Shown: positions 61,087 to 64,000 of the stretch, piece by piece | Numbering within the stretch: position 1 is the stretch's first letter | Layout: each line of letters begins with the position of its first letter | From: Apostichopus japonicus | Lineage: Eukaryota > Echinodermata > Holothuroidea > Aspidochirotida > Stichopodidae | DNA: 64,000 bases | Reading direction: 5' to 3' | Assembly (NCBI RefSeq): GCF_037975245.1 | Contig: NC_092568.1 | Location: 8,319,001 to 8,383,000 of the forward strand | The notes under the pieces: generated by a model | What the model saw: the letters and a program-made list of their open reading frames with translations, nothing else | Databases searched by the model: none | Told to the model about the DNA's origin: nothing | Made by a program: the position numbers and the translations under genes

Positions 61087-61459
61087 TTAAAGGGAGTGAA
61101 GACTCGCGCACAAAGAAACGTCTGATGACGGTTATCTGACCTAGTTTCGAATGAGGTGTAACAGAAGTGTGAGACAGCACCATCGATCCCAGAAATTGCA
61201 CACACACCTTGCTACCGTCGGTACTTAGACACTAGTGTACAGTCAGTACATACAGCTGCGGTCAATACCCACAACACAGTGTACATAGCAGCGAATAGCG
61301 ATGGACATCTCAGGTCCAGATAAAAGATAACAAGGTATCATATTTCATTACTGTCTGCATTTTGTAGCGACAAGAAAAAAAACTTCACTTGAAAGCAACG
61401 GAAAGTTAACTTTTTCAGAGGGCTGCACGCGGTTTGGGGCGAGTCTTCAATGCCTTTAA
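61087..61459 (+). mobile_element. TTAA-flanked MITE, copy 4 (365 bp)
   Basis: The element 61091-61455 sits between TTAA at 61087-61090 and 61456-61459. It is the longest copy, with an extra 'gcgaata'-type insertion near 61290. Flanks gac-TTAA and TTAA-gtc are palindromic around the target. Confidence 0.85.
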
Positions 61460-62099
61460 GTCAAATCGCGATGAAATAATTATTCCATTCGACTAAATAT
61501 ATCGTCACCACTGCAGACATTTTGCCATATAATTAATAATTACATGCAGATATCATAGGCCTATGTAGGAGTGTTCCAGTATTTCCGACTTTTTCTACCT
61601 TGTTTGAAGTGAGATTTAATTTATTCAGGTCAACGACCTGCATGTATTTGATTTTGTTGGTATCGAATATGATTCACCAAAAGCTTGTAACACGCTCAGG
61701 AACAACGGGATTTATGTTTGGACGGTCAAAACAGTTGATAAGAAAATGTTTACAAGTAGAAATTGGTGGCGCTCATCCTAAACAGCGTACGGTTCCTGTA
61801 TATGCGCTATAGGAAAAACGAAGGTTACCACCGCTCGAAATCGGAAATTTCGAACTTTTCCGACTTTTACACATCATTTAGATAGTGAAATTTGACGTTT
61901 TGTTCGCCTTTGAATGTCATTACTATCAGATGTTATAGCCTCAAGCGGTAACGTATCGAAATTAAATAATATCAAACAATAACTGCTCTAACAAATATTT
62001 GACAGGTCATTTATTATGTAACGATGTAGAATTTACTTTTATCAATTTGGGCATTTGATAGATACATTTTGATCGATTTATCTGTGCGATGAGGAAATT

Positions 62100-62375
62100 A
62101 CCACAACGTGACAACGAGGTGATTATAGCGGCGTTTTACACGGGGAACAGCCACGTCCCCATACGTCTCTTTGCATTGTGCGCTTATCGCGCGCGTAAGC
62201 CGCGCGTGGTCTTCATGAGTCTGTAACGCATTTGCGTTAATTGTGCGTTTTGGCGTCCTACTTTTTGAAAGATCAGCTGCGTGTCAATAAACAATGGGGA
62301 TATTATTTTTCAAATGATTTTGTTTATAGCTTCAAACCTGCAAGTTGACTCAGCCTATAAGCTGGTGTTTTCAAA
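62100..62375 (+). promoter_or_regulatory. CpG-rich promoter region of the gene at 62376
   Basis: Immediately before the first coding exon there is a CpG-dense patch (62105-62250, including gcgcgcgtaagccgcgcgtg and attgcgcgtt-like blocks) that stands out from the AT-rich surroundings. No TATA box was identified. The promoter role is inference from position and composition. Confidence 0.4.
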
Positions 62376-63507
<1,132 letters not shown>

Positions 63508-64000
63508 GTGACCATTTTTGTTGGCTATTTCGACAACAGCGTAAACTTTGTTTTTAATAGAGGGCGATATTCACTTTTCAGGATTAGAGTTCCTTTATAG
63601 AGATCAGATATAGATATGTTTAGAAAAAAGGTAGAAGCGTCCCAGCATAACGAGTTTTTCTAGCTATGCATGCACCTCACACTGGCGGCAAAAGAGCATA
63701 CTTCAGGATATTCTTATAAATCTTTTGGTGTAACTTAATTCGTGTAAATACTTCAGGTAGCAAGGGAGATATGTGATAGGACATAGTATGATACAATGTA
63801 TCCAAGCTAATAAAGTACACTGAACGTTTGAATATCGTAACTAAAACTGCATGTGTCTAGACTATGACTGCCAGTTCAGCTGTGATAATCATGCTGAGCT
63901 ATTTGGTGTCTTTGCTATATACGCAGACCCTTATATTAATTATTGTAACTCTTCTCGTCCCCGACCCTCTTCTCCTTCTGCCACACTTTCAATTCCTGTT

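Overview
This window is AT-rich animal nuclear DNA. The genes are spliced with consensus GT/AG introns, no bacterial operon structure is visible, and repeats and transposons are abundant. Protein content (deuterostome-like PARP1 N-terminal half, annexin repeats, a CFAP97 ciliary domain, an intronless class A GPCR) together with the MITE/SINE content suggests a marine invertebrate, perhaps an echinoderm. The species is inference, not something read from the sequence.

Layout, left to right. Positions 1-1450 hold diverged tandem copies of a ~315 bp unit. At 6793-7881 (+) there is an intronless peptide-receptor-like GPCR. From 28658 leftwards to 11739 (-) run twelve exons encoding the first ~528 residues of PARP1 (two PARP zinc fingers, NLS, zinc ribbon, BRCT). 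The WGR and catalytic exons are not seen in the remaining 11.7 kb, so either the gene runs off the left edge with the GPCR inside a large intron, or it is broken. At 39582-30161 (-) a complete five-exon gene encodes an unrecognised 1854-residue acidic protein built from ~110-residue repeats inside a larger internal duplication. At 57525-44362 (-) an 18-exon gene encodes a 662-residue protein that joins an N-terminal CFAP97 domain to a four-repeat annexin core with degenerate calcium motifs; this is the most striking gene here. At 62376 (+) a new gene starts and leaves the window at the right.

All exon junctions given were checked by hand for splice signals and reading phase. The frame stays open across the complete chains.

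Mobile and repeated DNA: four ~360 bp copies of a MITE flanked by TTAA (two of them next to splice sites); a 477 bp hAT-like MITE with an 8-bp target duplication; a tRNA-derived SINE; a C/G-rich foldback-like element; and an 1850 bp element at 58321-60170 with perfect 23-bp terminal inverted repeats, a 6-bp target duplication and two arrays of about 19 and 18 CTTAAG palindromes. There are also 21-bp, 62-bp and ATC tandem arrays and many long G or C runs. No rRNA gene, functional tRNA gene or CRISPR array was recognised.
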